A DNA stretch of 64,000 nucleotides from UBA6522 sp965262365 (lineage in GTDB: Bacteria; Pseudomonadota; Gammaproteobacteria; Steroidobacterales; Rariloculaceae), in assembly GCA_965262365.1 (NCBI GenBank), contig OZ253541.1, forward strand, positions 1,860,001 to 1,924,000, given 5' to 3'. Under the pieces are notes generated by a model. That model saw nothing but the letters and a program-made list of their open reading frames with translations, made no database searches and had not been told where the DNA came from. Positions 9,019 through 16,983 of this stretch are shown piece by piece. Position 1 is the first letter of the stretch; each line of letters begins with the position of its first letter. The translations under genes and the position numbers were made by a program.

Positions 9019-9049
9019 GGCGTCCCGGTACGGCTCGTGCCGGGATGCC
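9019..9049 (+). terminator. GC-rich hairpin between the CxxCH gene and hicA
   Basis: Thirteen-base arms (9019-9031 and 9037-9049) pair with only two G-U type wobbles around a five-base loop. The hairpin lies 27 bases after a stop codon. There is no U-tract, so it may slow polymerase or protect the 3' end rather than act as a classical intrinsic terminator. Confidence 0.45.
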
Positions 9050-9069
9050 GTTGGCACCTGCAGTGCCAA

Positions 9070-9092
9070 TATGGTACTACTCTAGTACCATA
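9070..9092. promoter_or_regulatory. Perfect palindromic operator of hicAB
   Basis: Ten-base arms (9070-9079 TATGGTACTA; 9083-9092 TAGTACCATA) are perfect inverted repeats with a three-base CTC spacer. The site ends six bases before the hicA start codon and overlaps its ribosome-binding region. HicB proteins with a ribbon-helix-helix domain bind such palindromes to repress their own operon. Here binding would probably also block translation initiation signals or the promoter -10. Confidence 0.75.
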
Positions 9093-9097
9093 GAGGG

Positions 9098-9292
9098 ATG
9101 CCGCAAAAAGTACGCGAACTGATCCGCAATCTGAAGGCGGCCGGGTTTCAAAACCGTGGCGGAAAGGGAAGCCACCGAAACTTCAGCCACCCCAACGGTG
9201 TGCGTATCACAATTAGTGGATCCTTGGGTTCCGATGCCAAGCCCTATCAGGAAAAGGCGGTCAAAGCGGCAATTGCAAGGGTTTCGGAATGA
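9098..9292 (+). CDS. hicA: HicA-type mRNA interferase toxin
   Basis: A 64-residue protein matching the HicA toxin family, which folds like a small dsRNA-binding domain and cleaves mRNA to stop growth. The key signature is the GGKGSHRNF block (about residues 22-30) containing the catalytic His, followed by FSHPNGVRITI and the closing helix. The length is typical. GAGGG directly abuts the ATG, so the ribosome site is very close; a palindromic operator lies just upstream. The last four bases overlap the antitoxin start (ATGA), the usual coupling for hicAB. It follows a 105-base gap after the CxxCH gene. Confidence 0.93.
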   Translation: MPQKVRELIRNLKAAGFQNRGGKGSHRNFSHPNGVRITISGSLGSDAKPYQEKAVKAAIARVSE

Positions 9293-9630
9293 GAAAAACG
9301 GACAGATATCTGAGGATCGTGGAGTGGTCGGAGGAAGACCGCTGCTTTGTTGGACGGTGCCCGGAACTCATGTTTGGCGGCGTGCACGGCCCGAATGAAC
9401 AGCAAGTTTACGCCGAACTATGCGAGGTCATCGAAGAGTGGGTGGCAACCTCGAAAGCAAAGAACGAATCGCTGCCTCGAGGTATGGCGGGGAAGAGATA
9501 TTCGGGAAAATTCAACCTCCGGTTGGGGCGACCGTTGCACGAGCGCCTGGCGTTGGAATCGGCGAAGCAGGGCAAGAGCCTCAATACCTACTGTGTTGAG
9601 GCGCTCGAAGACGCCATCAACGACAGATAA
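9289..9630 (+). CDS. hicB: HicB-family antitoxin with ribbon-helix-helix domain
   Basis: The 113-residue antitoxin has two parts. The N-terminal partial RNase-H-like fold (residues about 5-60) carries VEWSEEDRCFVGRCPEL, the classical HicB signature that covers the toxin active site. The C-terminal ribbon-helix-helix part (about 72-113) has the strand SGKFNLRLGRPLHERLALESAKQ and the helix LNTYCVEALEDAI. It should neutralise HicA and repress the operon through the palindrome at 9070-9092. The start codon overlaps the hicA stop (ATGA). Nothing suggests the pair is broken. A lone modA starts 35 bases downstream and may be read through. Confidence 0.93.
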   Translation: MRKTDRYLRIVEWSEEDRCFVGRCPELMFGGVHGPNEQQVYAELCEVIEEWVATSKAKNESLPRGMAGKRYSGKFNLRLGRPLHERLALESAKQGKSLNTYCVEALEDAINDR

Positions 9631-9665
9631 CGATTTACTGCGGTGTCGTCGGCCCTGGAATTGTC

Positions 9666-10403
9666 ATGAAGAGTCCGGTATCCGCGCTGCTTGCACTGTG
9701 GCTTGCATCAGGCGTCAACGCCGAACAGGCGACCGTGGCAGTGGCCGCCAACTTTGCCTGGCCCATGGGCGAACTCGAGGCTCTGTTCGAGGCAGACGGA
9801 ATCCACGAACTGACTGTTGTCCACGGCTCCACCGGCCAGTTGTTTGCGCAGATCATCAATGGCGCACCGTATGATCTGTTCCTCGCCGCCGACGGGGAGC
9901 GCCCCCATCAACTCGCCGAGCGGGGCCTGGGCGGAATCCCATTCACCTACGCGCACGGGCGCCTGGCGCTGTGGACACGCCACGAGGAATTCTCCGGAAA
10001 CCTGACCATCGACGCATTGGCGAGCGCCTCCTTCCGCCGCCTCGCCATTGCCAACCCGCGGCTCGCTCCCTATGGCGTTGCGGCCAGGGAAACGCTTGAA
10101 GCCATGGGCCTGTGGGAATCGATGCAACCGAGGATCGTGCTGGGTGAGAACATCGGGCAGGCTTTCGCCATGGTGGAGACCCGTAATGCCGAACTGGGCC
10201 TGGTCGCGCTATCCGCCGCCCTCGCCTACCCATCCGCGGCTGCCTACGTTCCCGTTCCGGTGCAATTCCACGGGCCGATCCGTCAGGACGCAATCCTGTT
10301 GACCCAGGGCGGGGGCAATCCTGCCGCGCAGGCGTTCATGACATTTCTGAGGTCATCGGAAGCCCGCGACATCGTCTCCCGATCAGGCTACGAACTGCCG
10401 TAG
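9666..10403 (+). CDS. modA: ModA-like molybdate/tungstate-binding protein
   Basis: The 245-residue product has a Sec signal peptide ending near VNAE and the ModA layout: VAVAANF at the mature N-terminus, HGSTGQLFAQI as an oxyanion-binding loop, DLFLAADGERP, and later NPRLAPYGVAARETLE and GENIGQAFAMVETRNAELGLVALS. These are the molybdate-binding protein hallmarks. No modB or modC follows: the next gene is a sulfatase about 100 bases away. The window encodes two probable molybdenum enzymes (the CoxL-type subunit and the sulfite-oxidase-like protein), so molybdate binding would be useful, with permease genes elsewhere. Confidence 0.88.
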   Translation: MKSPVSALLALWLASGVNAEQATVAVAANFAWPMGELEALFEADGIHELTVVHGSTGQLFAQIINGAPYDLFLAADGERPHQLAERGLGGIPFTYAHGRLALWTRHEEFSGNLTIDALASASFRRLAIANPRLAPYGVAARETLEAMGLWESMQPRIVLGENIGQAFAMVETRNAELGLVALSAALAYPSAAAYVPVPVQFHGPIRQDAILLTQGGGNPAAQAFMTFLRSSEARDIVSRSGYELP

Positions 10404-10501
10404 TCGACCGCGTTTACCCGCGGGCGTGACTACGGGACTGAATCGGTGTTAGCGTAGCCGGACTTGATCCTTCCATGCGTCAGAGGAGGCACCGGCAGGC
10501 C

Positions 10502-12202
10502 ATGAATTTCTCCGTCGGAATAAGGCTGATGGGAACCGCGGTCGCCGTCGGCATCGCGGGCTGCGGCGTGGATGACCCCGGTGCACAAACCCAGGAAGCG
10601 GCTCCCGCGACGGACCGACGCCCGAACATCCTCCTGATTGTCGCCGACGACATGGGCTATACCGACCTGGGATCGTTCGGCGGCGAGATTCCAACACCTG
10701 CTCTCGATGAATTGGCCTACAGCGGCATCCGCCTTGCAAACTTCCACGCGGCGCCGGTCTGTGCCCCGGCGCGGGCCATGCTGCTGTCCGGCATGGATAA
10801 CCACGAGGCCGGAATCGGGTCGATGACCCTGAAACGATTCCATGACGGGGGCGTGGAACCGGTGCGGAGCACGCCTGGCTACGCCCAGCCGGGCTATGAG
10901 GGCTACCTCAGCTATCGGGTCGCCGCCTTGCCGGAGGTACTGCGCGATGCCGGCTATCGCACCTACATGGCGGGGAAATGGGACCTTGGCCGGGCACTGG
11001 TCGAAGAGCACAATCCCGCCGGCCGCGGTTTCGAGGCTTCGTTCGCCCTGACCACCGGAAGCGCCCTGCACCTCAACACCGCCGACGGACGCGCCCATGG
11101 CGGGATCGGGAGGGCGGATCCCCTGGTCTATCGGGAGAACTGGGACGTGATCGAGTCACTGCCGGAGGAGTATTACTCCACCGCGATGTTCACGGACAAG
11201 ATCATCGAATACATCGACGACAACCGGGACGACGACAGGCCGTTCCTTGCCTACCTGGCAATGACCGCACCGCATTGGCCGCTGCAGGTACCGGAAGACT
11301 GGCGCGACCGGTTCGCCGGCCAATACGAAGAGGGGTACGACGTCATTCGCGATCGCCGGATCGAGCGTGCCGGGGAGTTGGAAATCCTGCCTCCGCTGAC
11401 CGACCTTCAGGGTTACAGGCGTAGATCGACGCCGTGGTCGGACCTCGATCAGGGGGAACGGGCGGATCTGTCGCGCCGTATGGAAGTCTACGCCGCCATG
11501 GTCTCGAATTTGGACTACCACGTCGGCCGCCTCATCGAATACCTGCGGGAAACCGGCGAATTCGATAACACGTTTGTCCTGTTCATGTCCGACAACGGCG
11601 CCTCCGGCAGCGCGCCCCCCCGATTCAGCGAAGGTTTCGACAACAGCCTGGACAACATCGGGGCATGGGATTCATTCGTCGAGTACGGTTCGGGTTGGGC
11701 GGAAGCCGCGACTGCACCCTACAGGGATGTGAAGGGTTCGATGGCCGAAGGCGGCGTGCTGGCGGCGGCCTTCGCCACCCATGGCTCCATTGCGAGTCCC
11801 GGTGGCATCGCTCGCGAATACCTGACCATGCAGGACGTCATGCCGACCCTGCTTGAACTGGCCGGGACCGAGGCGCCGGCCGGCGAATACGATCGCCGTC
11901 CGGTATTACCGATCCGCGGCAAGTCGTTCCTGGGGCACCTTCAAGGGAATGATGCAGCGGTACGCGGACCGGATGAGGTCATCGGCTGGGAGCTTCACGG
12001 TCAGCGCGCCCTGGTGCGCGGGGGGTGGAAGCTGCTTTGGGTGCCCCGCGAAGACGAAGAAACCCGTTGGGAACTTTTCGATTTGAGTGCGGACCCGTTC
12101 GAGCGGGAAGACCTGTCGTCGCAACACCCGGAACTGGCGCAGGAATTGGCCGCCGCGTGGAGACAGTACGCGGCGGATGTCGGAGTCGCCATCGTCGAGT
12201 GA
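10502..12202 (+). CDS. Lipoprotein sulfatase (arylsulfatase family, CxPxR type)
   Basis: From ATG 10502 the protein has a lipoprotein leader with lipobox IAGC (Cys about residue 21) and is 566 residues long. RPNILLIVADDMGYTDLGSF gives the metal-binding DD of type I sulfatases. VCAPARAMLLSG is the formylglycine motif (Cys-Ala-Pro-Ala-Arg), with Cys modified by formylglycine-generating enzyme. MAGKWDLG, TAPHWPLQ and FMSDNGASG supply the remaining conserved residues. It should hydrolyse sulfate esters of a polysaccharide or small aromatic at the outer face of the cell. No formylglycine enzyme is in the window. A paralogue with an altered motif lies at 51767-53344. An alternative ATG at 10475 lacks a good leader. 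Confidence 0.92.
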   Translation: MNFSVGIRLMGTAVAVGIAGCGVDDPGAQTQEAAPATDRRPNILLIVADDMGYTDLGSFGGEIPTPALDELAYSGIRLANFHAAPVCAPARAMLLSGMDNHEAGIGSMTLKRFHDGGVEPVRSTPGYAQPGYEGYLSYRVAALPEVLRDAGYRTYMAGKWDLGRALVEEHNPAGRGFEASFALTTGSALHLNTADGRAHGGIGRADPLVYRENWDVIESLPEEYYSTAMFTDKIIEYIDDNRDDDRPFLAYLAMTAPHWPLQVPEDWRDRFAGQYEEGYDVIRDRRIERAGELEILPPLTDLQGYRRRSTPWSDLDQGERADLSRRMEVYAAMVSNLDYHVGRLIEYLRETGEFDNTFVLFMSDNGASGSAPPRFSEGFDNSLDNIGAWDSFVEYGSGWAEAATAPYRDVKGSMAEGGVLAAAFATHGSIASPGGIAREYLTMQDVMPTLLELAGTEAPAGEYDRRPVLPIRGKSFLGHLQGNDAAVRGPDEVIGWELHGQRALVRGGWKLLWVPREDEETRWELFDLSADPFEREDLSSQHPELAQELAAAWRQYAADVGVAIVE

Positions 12203-12301
12203 GCCTGGTTGCGAGCAGCGATCGATAACTTGCTGCTGCTGGCAGAAATCGAAAACTTGCAACACGGGACCGACTTTCATTACTAGCCAGGATGCCAAGA
12301 C

Positions 12302-13084
12302 TTGTTCCCGATCCGCGACGACAACCCCCAGATCCTGACGCCGTACACGACCTACGCGATCATCGGGCTTAATGCCCTGGCGTGGGTCTTCCTGCAGGGT
12401 TTGGGCTCGGATCCGGCGCTGGCAGGATCCATTTGCCGGCTTGGCCTGATCCCGGGAGAGCTTCTGCAGACGGTACCGGTGGGAACGCGGTTTCAGGTCG
12501 GGCCGAACAGCCTCTGCGTGCTTGGCGATGCCTCGGCATGGCATACGACGCTGACGTCGATGTTCCTCCATGGCGGCTGGTTACACCTCATCGGCAACAT
12601 GTGGTTCATGTGGATCTTCGGCAACAACGTTGAGGACTCCATGGGGCACGGCCGGTTCGCGGTGTTCTACATCCTTTGCGGACTGGCGGCCGCGGCGGCT
12701 CAGATCGCATCGAATCCCGATTCAGCGGTGCCCATGGTGGGCGCCTCGGGAGCCATTGGCGGTGTGATGGGGGCCTACATCCTGCTGTATCCCCGGGTGC
12801 ACGTTCACATGTTGATCTTCTTTGGTTTCTTCATCACGACGATCGCCGTACCGGCGGTCCTGATGCTCGGGTATTGGTTGCTCGTCCAGGTCCTGAGCGG
12901 TTTTGCCTCACTCGGCGCACAGGGCGGTGGGGTGGCGTTCTGGGCCCACATAGGCGGATTCGTCGCCGGAGCCGTGCTTATTTTCCTGTTCAAGGACCGC
13001 GAGCTGTTGCGCCGCCACCCCTACCATGGTTGGCACCAGCGGCGCTCGCCCACGCGCAATTGGCGGCGCGTCGACCGCTGGTAG
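12302..13084 (+). CDS. Rhomboid-family intramembrane serine protease
   Basis: A 260-residue polytopic membrane protein of the rhomboid family, which cleaves substrates within the membrane using a Ser-His dyad. The catalytic serine is in GASGAIGGVMGAY (about residues 143-155) and the catalytic histidine in FWAHIGGFVAGA (about 217-228). HGGWLHLIGNMWFMWIFG is the conserved loop and second helix. The N-terminus FPIRDDNPQ is typical of bacterial family members. The start appears to be TTG 12302, with AGGA about nine bases upstream; a nearby ATG is in another frame. The C-terminal tail is basic. No substrate is apparent in the neighbourhood. Confidence 0.93.
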   Translation: MFPIRDDNPQILTPYTTYAIIGLNALAWVFLQGLGSDPALAGSICRLGLIPGELLQTVPVGTRFQVGPNSLCVLGDASAWHTTLTSMFLHGGWLHLIGNMWFMWIFGNNVEDSMGHGRFAVFYILCGLAAAAAQIASNPDSAVPMVGASGAIGGVMGAYILLYPRVHVHMLIFFGFFITTIAVPAVLMLGYWLLVQVLSGFASLGAQGGGVAFWAHIGGFVAGAVLIFLFKDRELLRRHPYHGWHQRRSPTRNWRRVDRW

Positions 13085-13165
13085 CGGCCGGGATTGGATC
13101 CGGCGATCCTGTGGCGTTCAGTTCGTGGGCAAATTCGGCGAAGCCGGAAGCCGGGGCGAAAACTC

Positions 13166-13741
13166 CTAGGGCGCAATTGAGCCGATATGGCTCAGCTCAC
13201 CCGCTTCCCCGACGCGAACCACCAGGATCTCCCCCTCCTCGGCCGGTGTTCGGAGCAGTTGCAGAATGTTCACCTGGTGAGTCACCAAAATCGTCGGTTG
13301 GCCGAGGTCCTGGTCGAGGATCCACGCTCGCAGATCCTCCGTCATTTCCGAGCCGCGGCCAGGATAGTTCAGGAGCGAGTTGAGAAACGGCAACTCCTCG
13401 ACTTCACCCAACTCGAGCAGCCGAGCGGTGTCAAGGCAGCGGCACCACTGGCTCGAGGCGACATGTGCCCGGGCGATGCCGCCGACCCTGAGCCGTTCGC
13501 CAATGGCGACAGCCTGGGCCCGGCCACCGTCGGAAAGGTTGCGTTGGGTCGCGCAGTCTCCGATCCGGAAGTTGGGCGGATCGTCCGATCCCGGCGCGAT
13601 GGCATGACGCATGATCGCCATGTGTCCACCGGAACGAAGCGCCGCAATCAGTTCGTGATCGTCGGCCGTGGCTGCGACGGGAATCGCGAGCGACACGAAG
13701 AGGATGGCGGATACGGCCAGGTTTCTGAAAATCTTGTCCAT
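13166..13741 (-). CDS. Exported histidine-phosphatase-family protein
   Basis: This 191-residue protein has a signal peptide ending VAATADD and a phosphoglycerate-mutase-like phosphatase domain. MRHAIAPG provides the catalytic RH (RHA rather than the common RHG), and VTHQVNI the second histidine. The WCRCLDTARLL segment matches the SxxxRxxxTA element. It resembles the periplasmic Ais-like phosphatases that act on phosphorylated saccharides or lipopolysaccharide core, and small exported phosphatases of unknown target. It is encoded on the strand opposite to the rhomboid gene, ending 81 bases from it, and lies just downstream of the TRAP binding protein gene on the same strand. Confidence 0.8.
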   Translation of the reverse strand: MDKIFRNLAVSAILFVSLAIPVAATADDHELIAALRSGGHMAIMRHAIAPGSDDPPNFRIGDCATQRNLSDGGRAQAVAIGERLRVGGIARAHVASSQWCRCLDTARLLELGEVEELPFLNSLLNYPGRGSEMTEDLRAWILDQDLGQPTILVTHQVNILQLLRTPAEEGEILVVRVGEAGELSHIGSIAP

Positions 13742-13781
13742 GTACGATGGATTCCCCGTGGCGGAACGCGCGCCTGCGGCC

Positions 13782-14807
13782 CTAAAGTCCGGCTAGTTCG
13801 AGCAGTTCACGATCATACTGCGTCTGCGCCTCGGCATAGATCGGCTGCACGGCGCTGACGAACGCGTCGACTTCCTCCGGGGTCAGTTCAAGAATCTCCC
13901 CGCCTGCTTCCCTGATCGCCGCTGCTGCGTCGGTCTCTTCGCCGTCCTTCAGGCTGCGCTGGAAGGCCACCGCGTCCGCGACCGCCTCACGCAATTCGGT
14001 CTGCAACTCCTCCGGCCAGGCGTCAAACGTCGGCCGATGCACGAAAATGGGCCGCGAAATGTAGAAGTGGTTGCTGGCGGTGTGGAACTGATGGAAGTTG
14101 TGGACGCCGTAGGTCACCGTGTTCGCGAAGGGATTCTCCTGGGCGTCGAGGGTGCCGCCAACGATTTGCTCGATGGCTTCGGACAAATCCATGATCTGCG
14201 GATCGGCGCCGAGCAGTTCGAAGGTACGGGCATGCACCTGGCTGGGCAGGACCCGCATCAACAGGCCTGACAGGTCCTCTGGCGATCGCACAGGCCGTAC
14301 TCGATTGGAAATGTGTCGAAGGCCATTTTCGAAGTAACCGAGTATGCGGTAATCGGTCTGAGCCTCTATCGCCGCCGTCAGCACGCGCCCCAATTCCCCG
14401 TCCATGGCGGCACGGGCGCTTTGGTTATCCCTGAAAAGGAACGGCAGGTCGACCAGGCCCAGCTCGGAAACGCGGTCGGTCAGATAGCTGCTGGACTGGT
14501 ATCCCAGGGTCAGGATGCCTTCCTCCACCAGCCAGAGGATATCCAGCCCTCGATATCCCAGGTCGAGAATGTTGTAGACGTAGCGGGCTTCCACCTCGTC
14601 CCCGAACCGGGCCTCCAGCCGATCGCCCATGCGTTTGAGCGCCAGGCTGAAGCTGGTCGTGGACGGTCCGTAGCCGGCCATGATGATACGAATGGGCCCG
14701 CCTGCCCGGCCGCTTCCCTGCGCCCGGGATGACGCCGGCAGCAAGCTACCGGCTGCGGCACTGGCGCCCAGGGCCGCAGATGTCTTGAGAAAGTGTCGTC
14801 TCGACAT
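13782..14807 (-). CDS. TRAP-type solute-binding protein (DctP family), orphan
   Basis: From ATG 14807 the protein is 341 residues with a twin-arginine leader (SRRHFLKTS). The rest matches DctP-type extracytoplasmic binding proteins: GYQSSSYLTDRVSELGLVDLPFLFRD, and a conserved Arg-containing stretch SNRVRPVRSPEDLSGL, then GGTLDAQENPFAN, which is the usual substrate carboxylate-binding area. Such proteins deliver organic acids to DctQ/DctM. No DctQ or DctM gene is adjacent: the next gene on the strand is a phosphatase-like protein. GGAAGG lies at a good distance before the ATG. It may supply a transporter encoded elsewhere or act as a periplasmic sensor component. Confidence 0.9.
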   Translation of the reverse strand: MSRRHFLKTSAALGASAAAGSLLPASSRAQGSGRAGGPIRIIMAGYGPSTTSFSLALKRMGDRLEARFGDEVEARYVYNILDLGYRGLDILWLVEEGILTLGYQSSSYLTDRVSELGLVDLPFLFRDNQSARAAMDGELGRVLTAAIEAQTDYRILGYFENGLRHISNRVRPVRSPEDLSGLLMRVLPSQVHARTFELLGADPQIMDLSEAIEQIVGGTLDAQENPFANTVTYGVHNFHQFHTASNHFYISRPIFVHRPTFDAWPEELQTELREAVADAVAFQRSLKDGEETDAAAAIREAGGEILELTPEEVDAFVSAVQPIYAEAQTQYDRELLELAGL

Positions 14808-14962
14808 AATAGTCACCCTTCCGTGTCAGCTTGATCGTGAGCGCAACAACGTAATTCTAGCCGGAATGGCCTCCTGGGGCTTGCTACCATCCCGGCTGAC
14901 TTGCTCCACGGACCGACCCCGCTTGCGAATGACCGGAGCCAGATGGGAGTTATCCTCTCAGT

Positions 14963-15538
14963 TCACAATTCGCCCTTGATAACCCACTGCTTGAACCTGG
15001 CATCGGTTGAAGCACAGGGAGCGAGTTCCAGAATGCGTGACATGAATCGCCCTGCCGCCTGGCTCTGAGCTCCGGCCGCGATGCACAGACTATGGTCGTT
15101 CTCTGGCATGAACTCCAGGGTTTCGGGATTGTAGGCGAACAATTGCTCAGCCGAAGCCGAGGAGCAATCCAGCAAATCAAAGGCGACTCCGGCAGCAGCG
15201 CTTTCGCGAAGCGTTGCGCACTTGCCGGGGAATTCCACTGAAGCGATCTGGCGTGTTTCCCTGTTGTAGGAAAATTGCACGTCGCCGCCCTGATGTTTGC
15301 AGGAATGTGTTTGCAGCTGCTCGGACCAACCTCGCCCCCGGGTATCGATGCACCAACCCAGGTTGTCTTGCTCGTCGATATTGTCTGCCAGGTATATGAC
15401 GGGCTCAGGTGTTTGCAGTTCTGGTGGAGCCGCGTTGGCCGAAAGCGTGATCAGCGATGCCAGAAGCAAGAGCACGGAACAAGATGTCTTGATCGCTCCA
15501 CCAATAGACCTGCAAAAACCAATCGATTTCTGCTTCAT
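14963..15538 (-). CDS. Secreted ricin-type beta-trefoil-like protein
   Basis: A 191-residue protein with a signal peptide (cleavage near ANAAPP). The body shows three related segments, each with a Cys pair and Gln-x-Trp or Gln-x-Phe-like positions (WCIDTRGRG with QTHSCKHQGGDVQFSYN; KCATLRESAAAG with LLDCSSASAEQLFAYN; LCIAAGAQ with LAPCAST...FKQWVI). That is the ricin B-type trefoil pattern of carbohydrate binding. A very strong GGAGGAGG precedes the start. It is a distant paralogue of the product at 24863-25426. The gene stands alone between the DctP-type protein and a metallo-hydrolase. The ligand is unknown. Confidence 0.65.
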   Translation of the reverse strand: MKQKSIGFCRSIGGAIKTSCSVLLLLASLITLSANAAPPELQTPEPVIYLADNIDEQDNLGWCIDTRGRGWSEQLQTHSCKHQGGDVQFSYNRETRQIASVEFPGKCATLRESAAAGVAFDLLDCSSASAEQLFAYNPETLEFMPENDHSLCIAAGAQSQAAGRFMSRILELAPCASTDARFKQWVIKGEL

Positions 15539-15599
15539 ATGTTCCTCCTCCGACTACTTTCGGTCAGAAGCCGGCATGGACAATCCCTTTGAATTTCAA

Positions 15600-16529
15600 T
15601 TATTGCGGTGCCCTGATCGGCAGGCTTCCGGGTGAGTTGGGTTCCCTGTATCGGTACAGATAGTCATACATGGTAGTGACGTTGCGCTCGATAACCTGCC
15701 CGAGGTTGGTGTAATCCTCAAAGTCGCTCATTGTCACGAGCCCGAGAATCTCCTCCAGCGAGCGTCCCGCTACCATATGGGCCAACACGCGTTCTCTCAT
15801 GCTCGACAGGTAATCCCGGTATCGGCGGAAGTAGGATTGGTCCGCAACCGGCGAATTATGTCCCGGCATGACGATGTCCACGTCGTCCATACGAGCCAGT
15901 ATCCCCAGCACCTCGATGGTGCTGTCCACATCCATGTCACGAAAATCCGGATTGGGTAGCTGGCCGTCCGGTCGCGACAGATCCGGAACGAACAGCACAC
16001 CATCCTGAGGTATGTGGGTAACGATCAGGTTGTCGCTGTGGGTCGGGCCGAAGTAATGCAACACGACCTTCACGCCGCCCAGGTCGATATCCAGCGACTC
16101 CTCAAATGAGACGGTCGGGATCGGTGCAACGCGCCCTTCCCTGATCAGGTGCGGCCTGAGCTTCTTGTGACCGATCGATACGGCCGTGTCCGCGAACACG
16201 GTCGTACCGCAGATGTGGCTCTGGTGGTCATGGCTCAAGACAACGTAACGCACCGGAACGTCGTAGCGTTGTTCAAGTTCATCCTTGAACCATTGGCCAC
16301 TGTCCGGCCCGCAAGGATTGCCTGGCCCGTCGATGACGATAATGCCTTCCGCCGTGGGAACGAACAATCCGCTGATCCCTCCCATGGCGCCGCCGCCCCA
16401 ACGATACACGTGCTCCGATATCTGGTTGATGCTGCGCTCGGCGTTGTCCCAGCTCGTTTCATACTGGGAGTACGCTTGATGACTGAGTAGTAACAGACCT
16501 GCGAGAGTCAGTGGCTTGACGTTATTCAT
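15600..16529 (-). CDS. Exported metallo-beta-lactamase-fold hydrolase
   Basis: A 309-residue protein with a Sec signal peptide (cleavage near AYSQ). Zinc-binding residues of the MBL fold are visible: SHDHQSH (about residues 99-105), the His in FGPTHSDN, and the MPGHNSP loop. VIDGPGNPCGPDSGQWFKDEL precedes the metal motif as in the 'quinoprotein relay system' and other periplasmic MBL hydrolases. The protein is therefore probably a periplasmic hydrolase of unknown substrate rather than a true beta-lactamase. AGGGGG precedes ATG. The gene is 61 bases upstream of the ricin-like gene on the same strand and may form a unit with it. Confidence 0.85.
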   Translation of the reverse strand: MNNVKPLTLAGLLLLSHQAYSQYETSWDNAERSINQISEHVYRWGGGAMGGISGLFVPTAEGIIVIDGPGNPCGPDSGQWFKDELEQRYDVPVRYVVLSHDHQSHICGTTVFADTAVSIGHKKLRPHLIREGRVAPIPTVSFEESLDIDLGGVKVVLHYFGPTHSDNLIVTHIPQDGVLFVPDLSRPDGQLPNPDFRDMDVDSTIEVLGILARMDDVDIVMPGHNSPVADQSYFRRYRDYLSSMRERVLAHMVAGRSLEEILGLVTMSDFEDYTNLGQVIERNVTTMYDYLYRYREPNSPGSLPIRAPQ

Positions 16530-16983
16530 TGAGATAACCCCCTGGTTTTATCCGAGAAGTGCAACGATCAGGCGCAGTCGAGTGTTGTAGAAAACTTTGG
16601 TTGGTGTCAAGCCGCCGAGACCGGCGGCTGTCTTCCGGCGACGCCGAAATCAGGAATCCCTTATTTGCTCGGGGGACTAGGGGCGTGCGCCGTAGAAATA
16701 AGATCGACGCTTTCGGTTACCGCCATTGTCGTCTGTCCGGCATTGGCCCCGTGTGCCAGTTAACCGCCACAAGTTAATGCAGGACCGGTGCCGCCCTGAA
16801 TCACGGGATGGTCGCCGCGCCGGAACAGCGCGAAAAAGTAGAAAAAAAGAAGCTTTTTGAAGTTCATGGAATTCCTTTCGGGATGTAATGTAAAGGTCCG
16901 CCGAACGGTGATCGGCAGAGATGCAAACCTTAGCTTGCAGCCCCTCAAGAACTAACCGTTTTCCATGGAGCGAGGGATAAGCC
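16530..16983. other. Intergenic region between divergent genes
   Basis: This 454-base gap separates the MBL hydrolase from the divergent amidohydrolase lipoprotein. It must hold both promoters. Apart from a possible 35-codon minus-strand frame (16760-16867), I see no supported gene or clear repeat. Confidence 0.5.
16760..16867 (-). CDS. Possible small exported or decayed peptide gene
   Basis: A 35-codon frame starts with MNFKKLLFFYFFALF, which looks like a signal-peptide n- and h-region, and is preceded by AAAGGAATTCC at a good ribosome-site distance. The remaining residues are low in character and stop after TCGG. It could be a small membrane peptide, or the 5' remnant of an exported protein gene that has lost its body. 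Nothing independent supports translation. Confidence 0.25.
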   Translation of the reverse strand: MNFKKLLFFYFFALFRRGDHPVIQGGTGPALTCGG

